A stretch of DNA of 64,000 bases from Cellvibrio polysaccharolyticus (GCF_015182315.1 NZ_PRDL01000001.1:806001-870000), one strand, 5' to 3'. Positions 47,427 through 56,928 are shown, counted from the first letter of the stretch. Notes: generated by a model not told the origin, from the letters alone. Made by a program: numbers and translations.

Positions 47427-47517
47427 TCAGGCTGTTTGTTCCAAAACCGTCGAGTCAGGGATGACTCGTCGGAGCTACATGGATCGTATTTATGCGTTTT
47501 TGGAACAAACAGCCTGA
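47427..47517. repeat. Large intergenic inverted repeat with inner hairpin
   Basis: Perfect 20-base arms TCAGGCTGTTTGTTCCAAAA (47427-47446) and TTTTGGAACAAACAGCCTGA (47498-47517) enclose a second hairpin CGAGTCA / TGACTCG (47451-47468). It looks like a dispersed intergenic hairpin repeat and may end xrtH transcription. The 107-codon open frame across it is not convincing. Confidence 0.75.
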
Positions 47518-47692
47518 TGACAAACGGACGTAGAAGCGGCGCATTTACTTTCGTCTTTGTTCCTGTGGTTTCCCTTTCCTTCCATCGCAGTAAATTTTCT
47601 TCCTATCTTGATGTCGCCAATCATGTCACCAAAAGCATAAAAAATAACTGTATTTCCGGTTATATGCCCGGTCGTTTAAATGCAGAAAACCC

Positions 47693-47736
47693 CTGTCGCA
47701 TAAAATTTCACGATTGTCATTTTTCTGCAATATAAA
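47693..47736 (+). promoter_or_regulatory. Pho-box-like promoter of pstS
   Basis: Half-sites CTGTCGC (47693) and TTGTCAT (47714), with weaker AATTTCA (47704) and CTGCAAT (47725), lie about 10-11 bases apart. A -10-like TATAAA at 47731-47736 starts 10 bases after TTGTCAT, the spacing of PhoB-activated promoters. Half-site matches are imperfect. Confidence 0.5.
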
Positions 47737-47793
47737 GCCATCAAACTGCGCAACGTTAAAGAAACCAACACCCCATCCAATGAGGATATGGCA

Positions 47794-48819
47794 ATGACGT
47801 TGAAACCTTTGGCCAAGCTGGCTGCTGTAAGTTTAATCGCTGTAAGTTGTGCTGCTGTAGCACAAAACCGTGACACCATTCAGGTTGCCGGCTCTTCTAC
47901 CGTATTACCTTTCGCCTCTATCGTAGCGGAAGAATTTGGTAACAATTTCCCGCAATTCAAAACCCCGGTCGTCGGTTCCGGTGGTTCTTCTGGCGGCTTG
48001 CGCCAGTTCTGTCAGGGCGTTGGTGCCAACACCATTGATATCGCCAACTCTTCACGCGCTATTCGCCCGGCTGAAATTGATGCCTGTAAAGCGGCCGGTG
48101 TAAACCAGATTATCGAAGTTAAAATCGGTTATGACGGTATCGTATTCGCTTCACGTATCGACGCTGGCGATTTCAAACTGGAGCCAAAGCACGTATTCCT
48201 GGCGCAGGCTGACAAAGTACCGCAAGGCGGCAAACTGGTTGCCAACCCTTACACCCGCTGGTCACAAATCGACAAGTCTCTGCCAGACCAGGAAATTCTG
48301 CTGGCTATCCCGGGTTCCAACCACGGTACGCGTGAAGTGTACGAAGAAAAAGTGGTTCACCCTGGCTGTATGGAATTTGACGAAATCAAAAAACTCGACA
48401 AAGACGCAGCCGCTGCACAGTGTGTTGCCATGCGTACCGATGGTCGCGTTGTTGAAATCGCTGGTGACTACACTGAAACCCTGGCTCGTCTGCAAGCACA
48501 AAAAGATGCTGTTGGTGTATTCGGCCTGAGCTTCTACGAAGCCAACCGTGACCGCATCAAAGTCGCTTCTGTATCCGGTGTTGTACCAACCCTCGACGCT
48601 ATTCTTGATGGCAAGTACCCGGTATCCCGTCCGCTGTTCTTCTACGTGAAAGGCGAGCACATTGGTGTGATTCCAGGTCTGCAGGAATTTGCCAACTACT
48701 TCGTTAGCGAACAGGTTTCCGGCACTGACAGCCCGCTCGAAGCGGCTGGTCTGATCCCGCTGTCTGATAAAGAACGTGCTGACGTTGCCAACGCAATCAA
48801 GCAACGCAAAGCCAAGTAA
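47794..48819 (+). CDS. pstS: Phosphate ABC transporter substrate-binding protein
   Basis: 341 residues. Periplasmic binding protein that hands phosphate to PstCA. Signal peptide ends at CAAVAQ. Binding-site segments include VAGSSTVLPFAS, VVGSGGSSGGLRQFCQG and IDIANSSRAI. The start at 47794 is preferred over the ATG at 47788 because GAGGA is then 8 bases away. It belongs to the longer PstS type that contains a SxGSSGGxRxF phosphate loop. A terminator follows, then pstC, so pstS can be expressed above the rest. Confidence 0.93.
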   Translation: MTLKPLAKLAAVSLIAVSCAAVAQNRDTIQVAGSSTVLPFASIVAEEFGNNFPQFKTPVVGSGGSSGGLRQFCQGVGANTIDIANSSRAIRPAEIDACKAAGVNQIIEVKIGYDGIVFASRIDAGDFKLEPKHVFLAQADKVPQGGKLVANPYTRWSQIDKSLPDQEILLAIPGSNHGTREVYEEKVVHPGCMEFDEIKKLDKDAAAAQCVAMRTDGRVVEIAGDYTETLARLQAQKDAVGVFGLSFYEANRDRIKVASVSGVVPTLDAILDGKYPVSRPLFFYVKGEHIGVIPGLQEFANYFVSEQVSGTDSPLEAAGLIPLSDKERADVANAIKQRKAK

Positions 48820-48840
48820 TTCCGGTTTTATGCACGCTCC

Positions 48841-48871
48841 AAAAAGAGAACTGCCGGTCAGTTCTCTTTTT
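48841..48871 (+). terminator. Terminator after pstS
   Basis: Stem AGAGAACTG / CAGTTCTCT with 5-base loop, followed by TTTT. It probably attenuates read-through into pstC. Confidence 0.85.
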
Positions 48872-48954
48872 GCTTTCTGTCTGAAACAGGTAATAAGCCA
48901 CGATAGAAAGAACAGCGTCTGAGTTAATCAGACTGTTTCGTCCTCGGAGAGAAT

Positions 48955-50334
48955 ATGGGAAACCTATCACTAATAATTGCTCTGCTGGTATTGATGGTTA
49001 TTGGTTACCAGCTGGGTATGGTGCGCAGTCGCCGGGTTGCAGCGGCCAATCGCACATTAATAATGCATTCAAGACCACAACACTACGGCATGATGGTAGC
49101 GCTCTGGTCAATATTGCCGGCATTTTTTGTATTTTTATTATGGAACTGGGTATCGCCCGGGTTGATTAACAGCATGGTAGCGGCACAGTTACCAGTAGAT
49201 ATCGCGGCACAGACCGACGAAGCCACGCGCGTTGCCCTGCGCAGAATTGAAAACCTCGCTAATAACTTTGGCATTGTTGCCGACGCTGCTCCCTGGGAGT
49301 TGTCGTCAGCCGAATACATGAGTGCCCTCCAGAAAAAAAGCGCACTGCTATTAACCGCACTGATGTCGGCGGTGGTTGCTTTTGGTTTGGTGATGAGCAT
49401 TAAAAAAATTGCCCCGCCATTACGCGCCCGTCACCAAATAGAATTTTTTATGAAAGTGATGCTGGTGATTTGCTCCACCATCGCCATCCTCACTACCATC
49501 GGTATCGTATTGTCGATGGTGGGCGAAACACTGAAATTTTTCAGTTTTGTATCGCCGGTCGATTTCTTTTTTGGTACCACCTGGAACCCGCGCTTTTCTA
49601 CCGTTGGTGTCGGCGAGCAAGGCAGCTTTGGTTTAATCCCCTTGTTGTCCGGTACCTTACTGGTAGCGATCATTGCGCTGCTGGTAGCCATTCCCCTCGG
49701 TTTGATGGTTGCCATTTATCTTGCTGAATATGCGCCGGCACGTTTACGAAATACCGCCAAGCCGATTATCGAAGTACTGGCCGGTATTCCTACTATTGTT
49801 TACGGCTTTTTTGCGCTGGTCACTGTGGGGCCATTCCTGCGAGATCTGGGCGGATTCATCGGTCTGGATATTCGCGCAACCTCGGCACTTACCGCTGGTG
49901 TAGTGATGGGCATGATGATTATTCCTTTTATCTCGTCGCTCACTGACGACATTCTCACGCAGGTTCCAAAAACGCTTCGCGATGGTTCGCTGGGTCTGGG
50001 TGCTACCAAATCCGAAACCATTCGCCGTGTGGTATTGCCCGCTGCTTTGCCAGGTATTGTTGGCGCTGTGTTGCTGGCGGCGAGTCGTGCGATTGGTGAA
50101 ACGATGATTGTCGTTATGGCCGCAGGCAATAGCCCTGCGCTTACTGCCAACCCTTTCGAAGCTGTGTCGACCGTTACCGTCACTATTGTTAACCAGCTCA
50201 CCGGCGATAACGACTTCGCCAGCCCGCAATCGCTGGTTGCCTTTGCATTGGGCCTGACGCTGTTCGTAATTACCTTGCTGCTCAACGTTGTGGCTTTGGT
50301 CATCGTTCGTAAATACCGTGAACAATACGAGTAA
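48955..50334 (+). CDS. pstC: Phosphate ABC transporter permease PstC
   Basis: 459 residues. Membrane permease. Membrane helices at about 2-20, 42-62, 122-145 and a final permease domain of six helices (about 220-455). The permease signature EAA loop reads DGSLGLGATKSETIRRVVLPAALPGI. A long extra N-terminal part with an acidic periplasmic loop (about 64-120) makes it longer than Escherichia coli PstC, as in some other gammaproteobacteria. Three bases separate it from pstA. Confidence 0.95.
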   Translation: MGNLSLIIALLVLMVIGYQLGMVRSRRVAAANRTLIMHSRPQHYGMMVALWSILPAFFVFLLWNWVSPGLINSMVAAQLPVDIAAQTDEATRVALRRIENLANNFGIVADAAPWELSSAEYMSALQKKSALLLTALMSAVVAFGLVMSIKKIAPPLRARHQIEFFMKVMLVICSTIAILTTIGIVLSMVGETLKFFSFVSPVDFFFGTTWNPRFSTVGVGEQGSFGLIPLLSGTLLVAIIALLVAIPLGLMVAIYLAEYAPARLRNTAKPIIEVLAGIPTIVYGFFALVTVGPFLRDLGGFIGLDIRATSALTAGVVMGMMIIPFISSLTDDILTQVPKTLRDGSLGLGATKSETIRRVVLPAALPGIVGAVLLAASRAIGETMIVVMAAGNSPALTANPFEAVSTVTVTIVNQLTGDNDFASPQSLVAFALGLTLFVITLLLNVVALVIVRKYREQYE

Positions 50335-50337
50335 CTT

Positions 50338-51699
50338 ATGACTACTTCTGAAAACACATCCGCGTCTTCCGGGCGTCAGGCTCGCCAGAAAGTTGCTGCA
50401 TCACTGACTCGAAGACACCGCCAGGAAAAACTGTTTCGTGGTATGGGCTTTGCTGCCGTTGTGATCAGTCTCTTGCTGGTTGCTTTATTATTCATCAATA
50501 TTTTTTCCAAAGGCTTACCGGCCTTTTGGCAATCAACCGTCACTCTGGATATTTATTTTGACCCGGAAATTATTAGCATCTCTGAAAAGCCGGTACAGCA
50601 AACCGGCGAGTCGGATAACAATTTCAGGCAGCGTTATATCGATTGGCAAACTGAAGTAGGCTTTATCAACTTCAACCGTTTGATTACCGATGCCTTGCAA
50701 AAAGTTATTCCGGATGTCGGCAACAATACCCGCGACTTGCAGCGTATCGTTACCTCGGCAGAGCGTTTTGCATTGCGGGATATGATAGTTAATGACCCGT
50801 CATTGATTGGCCAAACCCGCAAGCTGGGTTTGCTTACCGATGCCAATATCGACGTGTGGTTAAAAGGCAATATTGACCGCAGCCTGCCGGATGCCCAGCA
50901 GCAGTTGAGCCCCAAGGTGCGTGAGTGGTCTGATTATCTTTCAGCGCAGGGAATCATCCAGAATAAATTCAGCTTTTCGCTATTCATGAATACCGACTCC
51001 CGCAGCTCGCTGGCGTCTGCCGGTTTGGCCGGTGCATTTATGGGCTCGCTGTTTATGATGTTGATTGTGATTATATTATCGGTGCCGATGGGTGTGGCGG
51101 CAGCCATTTACCTGGAAGAATTTGCGCCAAAAAATAGAATTACCGATCTGGTTGAAGTGAATATCAATAACCTTGCGGCCGTGCCTTCTATCGTATTCGG
51201 TCTGTTAGGTGCATCGGTATTTATCGGCTGGTTTAACCTGCCGATGTCGGCACCGGTGGTGGGTGGTCTGGTGCTGTCGTTGATGACTTTGCCAACGGTT
51301 ATTATCGCTACACGTTCAACGCTTAAAGCCATTCCTCCTTCGATTCGTCAGGCCGCGCTGGGTCTTGGTGCCTCGAAAATGCAATCGATTTTCCATCATG
51401 TGTTACCGCTGGCCATTCCCGGCATTCTTACCGGTGCTATTCTCGGTGTTGCACAGGCGCTGGGTGAAACGGCTCCGCTGCTGTTGATTGGCATGAAGTC
51501 TTTTGTGGCCTCGGTGCCGTCTACCCCTTTTGAGCAATCTACCGCCTTACCGGTGCAGATATTCCTGTGGCAAGGAAATGAACTGCGTAACTTCTTCGAG
51601 GCGCGCACTTCAGCTGCAATTATTGTGTTGTTGATTATGATGATCTCACTCAATGCGCTGGCTATCTGGCTGCGCAAAAAATATGAAACCCGGTGGTAA
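50338..51699 (+). CDS. pstA: Phosphate ABC transporter permease PstA
   Basis: 453 residues. Second permease. One N-terminal helix (about 33-55), then a long soluble insertion (about 60-215) absent from Escherichia coli PstA, then the permease domain (SLFMMLIVIILSVPMGVAAA onward) with the EAA loop AALGLGASKMQSIFHHVLPLAIPGI. It is followed by the pstB ATG 2 bases later. The insertion pairs with the extra part of PstC and may form a periplasmic platform (inference). Confidence 0.94.
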   Translation: MTTSENTSASSGRQARQKVAASLTRRHRQEKLFRGMGFAAVVISLLLVALLFINIFSKGLPAFWQSTVTLDIYFDPEIISISEKPVQQTGESDNNFRQRYIDWQTEVGFINFNRLITDALQKVIPDVGNNTRDLQRIVTSAERFALRDMIVNDPSLIGQTRKLGLLTDANIDVWLKGNIDRSLPDAQQQLSPKVREWSDYLSAQGIIQNKFSFSLFMNTDSRSSLASAGLAGAFMGSLFMMLIVIILSVPMGVAAAIYLEEFAPKNRITDLVEVNINNLAAVPSIVFGLLGASVFIGWFNLPMSAPVVGGLVLSLMTLPTVIIATRSTLKAIPPSIRQAALGLGASKMQSIFHHVLPLAIPGILTGAILGVAQALGETAPLLLIGMKSFVASVPSTPFEQSTALPVQIFLWQGNELRNFFEARTSAAIIVLLIMMISLNALAIWLRKKYETRW

Positions 51700-51701
51700 T
51701 C

Positions 51702-52547
51702 ATGAACATATCACTTGCAAAATCAACCTTGAAACAACCGACAGATACTATGGTGGATACACCTATGAGTGCACTGACTAGCCCGGAAAGCCAATTGAAA
51801 TTGACCGCGTTAAACGTAAAAGTATTTTACGGTGCGAATGAAGCCTTGCATGGCATCAGCATGGATGTAAAAGAAAATGAAGTGGTGGCTTTTATCGGCC
51901 CGTCAGGCTGCGGAAAGTCAACTTTCCTGCGCTGCCTGAACCGTATGAACGACACCATTGATGGCTGCCGCGTTGAAGGGCAAATCAAACTGGATGGCGC
52001 CGACATCTATGATCACTCACTGGACGTGGTACAGCTGCGCGCCCAGGTGGGTATGGTGTTTCAAAAACCCAACCCCTTCCCCAAATCCATCTATGAAAAT
52101 ATTGCCTACGGTCCGCGCTTGCATGGCCTGGCAGAGAAAAAAGTGGAGCTGGATGAAATTGTCGAATCCAGCCTGCGCCGTGCCGGTTTGTGGAATGAAG
52201 TAAAAGACCGTCTGCATCAGCCTGGCACCGGCTTGTCCGGTGGTCAGCAACAGCGTTTGTGTATCGCCCGTACCATTGCAGTAAGCCCTGAAGTTATTCT
52301 GATGGACGAACCCTGTTCAGCGTTGGACCCGATTGCCACATCTATTATTGAAGAGCTGATTGATGAGCTGAAGCAGAACTTCACCATCGTCATGGTTACT
52401 CACAATATGCAGCAGGCCGCGCGGGTGTCTGACCGCACCGCCTTCTTTCATATGGGTGATTTGATCGAAATTGGTAACACCGCTGAATTGTTTACCAACC
52501 CGAAAAACAAACGCACAGAAGATTACATTACCGGCCGCTACGGTTAA
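51702..52547 (+). CDS. pstB: Phosphate ABC transporter ATP-binding protein
   Basis: 281 residues. ATPase of the Pst system. Walker A is GPSGCGKST, signature LSGGQQQRL, Walker B VILMDEPCSALDP, H-loop MVTHNMQQAARVSDRTAFFHMG. The start is taken at 51702, just past the pstA stop; an inner ATG (at 51765) would remove the poorly conserved first 21 residues. It ends 57 bp before phoU. Confidence 0.97.
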   Translation: MNISLAKSTLKQPTDTMVDTPMSALTSPESQLKLTALNVKVFYGANEALHGISMDVKENEVVAFIGPSGCGKSTFLRCLNRMNDTIDGCRVEGQIKLDGADIYDHSLDVVQLRAQVGMVFQKPNPFPKSIYENIAYGPRLHGLAEKKVELDEIVESSLRRAGLWNEVKDRLHQPGTGLSGGQQQRLCIARTIAVSPEVILMDEPCSALDPIATSIIEELIDELKQNFTIVMVTHNMQQAARVSDRTAFFHMGDLIEIGNTAELFTNPKNKRTEDYITGRYG

Positions 52548-52604
52548 TACCCTTGCGATTCTGTTTCATAACAAGCCATTTTCAGTTTTTGACAGGAAAT
52601 AATT

Positions 52605-53324
52605 ATGTTGCAAAGTAAAATTGCCGGGCACTATTCGCAGGCCTACGATACCCAGTTACACGGTATTGTGATTCGTGTGTTGGAAATGTGCAGTTTGGTA
52701 AAAAAACAGTTGGACGATGCCTTGTCGGCATTTATCGACGGTGACAGGGAGTTGGCGCAACGTGTGGTTGATACCGATCGCCGCGTCAATACCTATGAAG
52801 TGGATATTGATGAGCACTGTATTGATATTCTGGTACGCCGCCAACCAGCCGCTTCCGATTTGCGTCTGGTACTGACAATTCTGAAAATTATCAATGATAT
52901 CGAACGTATTGGTGACCTGGCAGAAAGTATCGCCCGGCATGTGCTGCAGGAATCCGGCGAGCGCCCCAATAGCGCGCAGATCAATGACATTGAAGAAATG
53001 GGTACACGTACCCGCATCATGTTGCGACAAGCACTGGAATCTTTTGAAAAGATGGATGCGGCTGATGCGCTGGATGTGTTGCAGCAAGACAAAGCGATTG
53101 ATAATGACTACGCCCGTATTCTTCGCCACAGTTTGACTTATATGCTGGAAGACACTCGCCAGATCGGTCGCTCTATGGAAATTATCTGGGTGGCTCGTGC
53201 GCTGGAGCGCGTGGGTGATCATGCGCGCAATATTTGTCAATACAGTATTTTCCTCAGTAAAGGCTACAACGTTACGCATTCCAGTGATGATGAAATGAAA
53301 AATATTATCTCGGGTAACGACTGA
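52605..53324 (+). CDS. phoU: Phosphate signalling regulator PhoU
   Basis: 239 residues. Links PstB to the PhoR kinase and shuts the Pho response in high phosphate. Two three-helix PhoU domains are visible, with metal-binding E/D-xxxD-type runs: DNDYARILRHSLTYMLEDTR and RALERVGDHARNICQYSIFL, and in the first half IKIINDIERIGDLAESIARH. phoR and phoB are not in the window. GGAA precedes the ATG. Confidence 0.96.
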   Translation: MLQSKIAGHYSQAYDTQLHGIVIRVLEMCSLVKKQLDDALSAFIDGDRELAQRVVDTDRRVNTYEVDIDEHCIDILVRRQPAASDLRLVLTILKIINDIERIGDLAESIARHVLQESGERPNSAQINDIEEMGTRTRIMLRQALESFEKMDAADALDVLQQDKAIDNDYARILRHSLTYMLEDTRQIGRSMEIIWVARALERVGDHARNICQYSIFLSKGYNVTHSSDDEMKNIISGND

Positions 53325-53365
53325 TTTATTCGCTATAGTTTCTTCCTCTCCAATCGGATGGTCTT

Positions 53366-53402
53366 GCGGTGCACTGTGAAAATAGTGCGCCGCTTTTTTT
53401 TA
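53366..53402 (+). terminator. Terminator of the pst operon
   Basis: Stem GCGGTGCACT / AGTGCGCCGC (one mismatch) followed by a T-run, 41 bp past phoU. Confidence 0.85.
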
Positions 53403-53416
53403 TTAAAAATATTTCA

Positions 53417-53472
53417 TTGTCATCATTTTGTAATCGCAGAGTCACTGCTTTGTCATCTTTGCCTTCGATACT
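53417..53472 (+). promoter_or_regulatory. Tandem Pho boxes and -10 of the porin gene
   Basis: Two boxes spaced exactly 22 bp: TTGTCAT CATT TTGTAAT (53417-53434) and GAGTCAC TGCT TTGTCAT (53439-53456). A -10-like GATACT at 53467-53472 follows with a 10-base gap. This is the layout of a PhoB-activated promoter. Confidence 0.75.
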
Positions 53473-53524
53473 AGCCCCCGTTGAGCACACACCCATTAGA
53501 AATGATTAATGTCGGAGAGTTAGT

Positions 53525-54562
53525 ATGAAATCCAAGAAACTGAATTTTATCGCGGCTGCAGTAATTTCCACACTGTGCGTTCCTGTAATGGCTGCTGATG
53601 TAACTATTTATGGTCGTGCGCATTTGTCTCTGGATTCTCTGGACGATGGCGTAGACAGCGGTACCAATGTATCCAGCAACTCCAGCCGCATCGGTTTTAA
53701 AGCCAGCACCAAACTGGAAAACAATCTGGAAGCTTTCATGCAGATCGAACAAAACGTTCGCTTTGATGAAGGTTCAGGTAACTGGGCTTCGCGTGACAGC
53801 TTTGTAGGTTTGCGTGGCGATTTCGGTACCGTACGTATTGGTCAGTTCGACACTCCGTTGAAAGTGGTTCGCGGTAAAGTAGACATGTTCGGTGACCGTC
53901 TTGGTGATATCCGTAACCTGACTCGTACCAGCACCAGCGGTGCCACCAACGCCAACATCGGTAACGTTTTTGATGAGCGTTACAAAAACGGCGTAGCTTA
54001 CACCTCACCAAAATTCAGCAACTTTACTGTTGATGTGCACTACACGCCGCACAACGGTACTGGCGCTACCAACGACAACGTTCTGGAATCCTGGAGCTTG
54101 TCCGGTGCTTATGAAGCCAACGGTTTCTACGCTGCCATTGCTTACGAAACCTTTGAAGGCGCTAACGGCCTTGACCCTAACGCCATCCGCGTTGGCTTGT
54201 ACTACGATCTGACCAGCGAATTCCGTTTGGCAGGTATGTTCCAGACCGCTAGCGATGTTCCTGGTGGTGACCGTGATGTATTCGGTGTGGGCGCAAGCTA
54301 CAAGCTGGGTGATATCACTCTGCGCAGCCAGGTTTACGTTGCTGACGAAAACGATCTGGATGAGAGTGGTGCAACCATGTTCGTTATCGGTGCAGATTAT
54401 AAACTCGGTAAAGACGTAACTACCTACGTTGCTTACGGTGTTACTTCTAACGATGAAAATGCTGCATTCCGTGTAAGTGCCGGTGGTCGTGATACCGCAC
54501 TGGCAGCTGTACCGGGTGAAGATACTACCGGTCTTTCTCTGGGTGTAATGTACAACTTCTAA
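53525..54562 (+). CDS. Phosphate-starvation outer-membrane porin
   Basis: 345 residues. General-porin-type barrel: signal peptide MKSKKLNFIAAAVISTLCVPVMA, then DVTIYGRAHLSLDSLDD, SRIGFKASTKLENNLEAFMQIEQNV, SRDSFVGLRGDFGTVRIGQFDTP, and a terminal LSLGVMYNF. The constriction loop 3 region (about 118-145) is Arg/Thr-rich. Tandem Pho boxes and its place after pst-phoU point to a phosphate or phosphoester-selective channel like PhoE or OprP in role, though by sequence it is of the 16-strand Gram-negative porin class. Followed by its own terminator. Confidence 0.9.
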   Translation: MKSKKLNFIAAAVISTLCVPVMAADVTIYGRAHLSLDSLDDGVDSGTNVSSNSSRIGFKASTKLENNLEAFMQIEQNVRFDEGSGNWASRDSFVGLRGDFGTVRIGQFDTPLKVVRGKVDMFGDRLGDIRNLTRTSTSGATNANIGNVFDERYKNGVAYTSPKFSNFTVDVHYTPHNGTGATNDNVLESWSLSGAYEANGFYAAIAYETFEGANGLDPNAIRVGLYYDLTSEFRLAGMFQTASDVPGGDRDVFGVGASYKLGDITLRSQVYVADENDLDESGATMFVIGADYKLGKDVTTYVAYGVTSNDENAAFRVSAGGRDTALAAVPGEDTTGLSLGVMYNF

Positions 54563-54630
54563 TTGCATGCGCTGTTAATCATGTGACTGGATTGGCAACG
54601 GACTGCCGCAATGGATTGCACACCTCCCCC

Positions 54631-54666
54631 AAACCCCGGTTGCTTTTGCAGTCGGGGTTTTCTTTT
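54631..54666 (+). terminator. Terminator of the porin gene
   Basis: Stem AACCCCG / CGGGGTT followed by TTCTTTTT, 70 bp past the stop codon. Confidence 0.75.
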
Positions 54667-54810
54667 TCAACGTGAAAAATGGCAATGTTTGCGTGACGAT
54701 TGGCTATGAGATTCGTAAAGTAAAACGAATCACTGTAGTGAGCGCGCACAAATTTTTTCATATTTTCGTGCCCGGCAGAGCGCAAAGCAATGCTGCTCTC
54801 AGTATAAGCT

Positions 54811-54844
54811 TCGTCATAAAACCATCACGCTTTAACTCTATATT
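54811..54844 (+). promoter_or_regulatory. Pho-box promoter of the 5'-nucleotidase gene
   Basis: TCGTCAT AAAA CCATCAC (54811-54828), then a 10-base gap and -10 TATATT (54839-54844). Spacing matches PhoB promoters exactly. About 70 bp upstream of the gene. Confidence 0.65.
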
Positions 54845-54912
54845 CCTTGGCGTCCTCTCGTAGATAAAACATCTGCCAATTTGTAAATCACTCACCTTAT
54901 GGAGTTCAAGGC

Positions 54913-56928
54913 GTGAAACTAATGAAAACTCTCCCGGTAAAAACATCAAAATACTTAATTCCTTTATCTCTGGCGCTGGTGTTGTCTGCCTGTGGTGGCG
55001 ACAACGACCGTGATGTGCGCGACCTGCGTAAGAATCTCAACGAAGCGCAAGACGAAATTACCGATCTCGAAAAGCGTCTGAACGAATTGCAAAATCCGGG
55101 CGCTGGCGTGCGTGCACCGCTTAAGGTGACCATTCTTCATATGAATGACCATCACTCACATATCGCACCGGAAACCTTTTCCTACAGTGTGTCGGGTCTG
55201 GGCCTCGCTGCTCGTACCGGCACTAATGCAGAACTCAGCAGTGTTTCGGTAACCTACGGCGGCTTTCCGATGCTGGTGTCGTTGTTTGATCGTCTTGCTG
55301 CACAGTCAGTAAATCCGGTAAAAATTCACGCTGGCGATGCGGTTACCGGTACCTTGTATTACTCGTTGTTTAATGGCGCTGCCGATGCGGCGATGATGAA
55401 TCAGGTTTGCTTTGATGCCTTTGCGCTGGGTAATCATGAATTTGATAACGGCGATGTCGGGCTCGCCAATTTTCTGGATGATCTGAAGTCCGGTGCTTGT
55501 AATACAGCGGTGCTGGCGGCCAACGTCAAACCGGGTGCCAACTCGGCCATTAGTGATGGTTATATTCAGCCTTACATGATCCGCGAAGTGCAGGGACAAA
55601 AAGTAGGCTTTATCGGTATTGATATTGCGGATAAAACCAAAAATTCTTCAAAGCCGGACGCGGATACACAATTTCTGGATGAAGCGACCACCGCACAACA
55701 TTACATTGATGAACTGCGCGGGCAGGGCGTGAATAAAATTGTGCTGGTTACGCATTATCAATATGAAAACGATAAATTGCTGGCATCACAATTGAGCGGT
55801 GTTGATGTGATTGTTGGTGGCGACTCTCACTCGTTGCTGGGTGGTGAAAGTTTTAAAAGCCTCGGTTTCAATCCGGTAGGTGAATACCCCACGATCACCA
55901 AAAACCGCGATGGCGATACCGTATGTATTGTACAAGCCTGGGAATATGGCCACCTGCTTGGCAAGCTTGAAGTCAGCTTTGACGCAGATGGTAAAGTAGC
56001 TGCCTGTAACGGCATGCCTTATATGCCGGTAGCCGACAATTTTACTTACACCCATGGCGCCGGCGATATTCGTACCTTGAGCGCAAGCGATGCATTTAAA
56101 GTTCGTCAGCAAATTACCAAATTGCCTGAGGTCGTTGCAGTCGTGCCGGACGCCACCACTGAAAACCTGTTGAGTGTTTACAATGAAGAAGTCAGTGTGC
56201 TTGAGCAGCAGGTGATTGGTACTACCGCGGACAATCTTTGTCTGGTGCGTTTTCCGGGTGAAAGCCGTTCCACCATTTGTAACGCCAGCGAAACGAGCGA
56301 GTATGGCAGTGATATCTCCAACATCATCGCCAAAGCCTTTATGACGGTTACCCCGACAGCAGATATTGCCATTCAAAACGGCGGTGGTGTGCGTGTTGAT
56401 GTAGCGGCTGGCGATATCACCTTTGCGGAAGCGGTAAACGTGTTGCCGTTTACCAATACACTGGTTACGCTGGAATTGACCGGTGCACAAATTAAAGCCG
56501 TATTGGAAGATGCCATGAGCAGCGCACTGCGTGTTGGTGGCTCCAGCGGCTCTTATCCTTACGCTTCAGGTTTGCGCTATCACGTTAACGCGTCAGCCGC
56601 TGAGGGTTCGCGCATCTCCAATATTGAAGTGAATCCTCGAGTCAGTGGTGACTGGGCTGCCATTAACACTACCGCCACTTACACCGTAGTTACCAATGAC
56701 TTTATTGCCGCCGGTCAGGATGGCTACGCTACCTTCGGCGGGCTCTACGATGCCGGCCTGTATGTGAATACCTTTACCTTGTACACCCAGGCGTTTATCA
56801 GTTACATCACCCGGTTGACGGCCAATGGCGACGTGCTGACCAAACTGCCAGCCAGCGAATACAGCACACAGCAATATATCGGTCGCGATGGTTGCAATCA
56901 CTCGCTGGAAAATTGCAGCGGGTATTAG
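54913..56928 (+). CDS. 5'-nucleotidase/2',3'-cyclic phosphodiesterase-type lipoprotein
   Basis: 671 residues. Releases phosphate from extracellular nucleotides. Lipoprotein signal with lipobox LSAC and then a coiled coil (LRKNLNEAQDEITDLEKRL). The metallophosphatase domain has HMNDHHSH, GNHEFDNG, THYQYEND and GGDSHS as metal ligands. The C-terminal 5'-nucleotidase substrate domain includes IAIQNGGGVRVDVAAG and NVLPFTNTLVTLELTG. The GTG start at 54913 has GGAG 8 bases upstream; the ATG at 54922 is the alternative. A Pho box upstream fits a phosphate-scavenging role. Confidence 0.93.
   Translation: MKLMKTLPVKTSKYLIPLSLALVLSACGGDNDRDVRDLRKNLNEAQDEITDLEKRLNELQNPGAGVRAPLKVTILHMNDHHSHIAPETFSYSVSGLGLAARTGTNAELSSVSVTYGGFPMLVSLFDRLAAQSVNPVKIHAGDAVTGTLYYSLFNGAADAAMMNQVCFDAFALGNHEFDNGDVGLANFLDDLKSGACNTAVLAANVKPGANSAISDGYIQPYMIREVQGQKVGFIGIDIADKTKNSSKPDADTQFLDEATTAQHYIDELRGQGVNKIVLVTHYQYENDKLLASQLSGVDVIVGGDSHSLLGGESFKSLGFNPVGEYPTITKNRDGDTVCIVQAWEYGHLLGKLEVSFDADGKVAACNGMPYMPVADNFTYTHGAGDIRTLSASDAFKVRQQITKLPEVVAVVPDATTENLLSVYNEEVSVLEQQVIGTTADNLCLVRFPGESRSTICNASETSEYGSDISNIIAKAFMTVTPTADIAIQNGGGVRVDVAAGDITFAEAVNVLPFTNTLVTLELTGAQIKAVLEDAMSSALRVGGSSGSYPYASGLRYHVNASAAEGSRISNIEVNPRVSGDWAAINTTATYTVVTNDFIAAGQDGYATFGGLYDAGLYVNTFTLYTQAFISYITRLTANGDVLTKLPASEYSTQQYIGRDGCNHSLENCSGY

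Noticed and set aside
47415..47735. 107-codon open frame before pstS
   Set aside because: It runs across the large inverted repeat and into the Pho-box promoter, so it is most likely non-coding.
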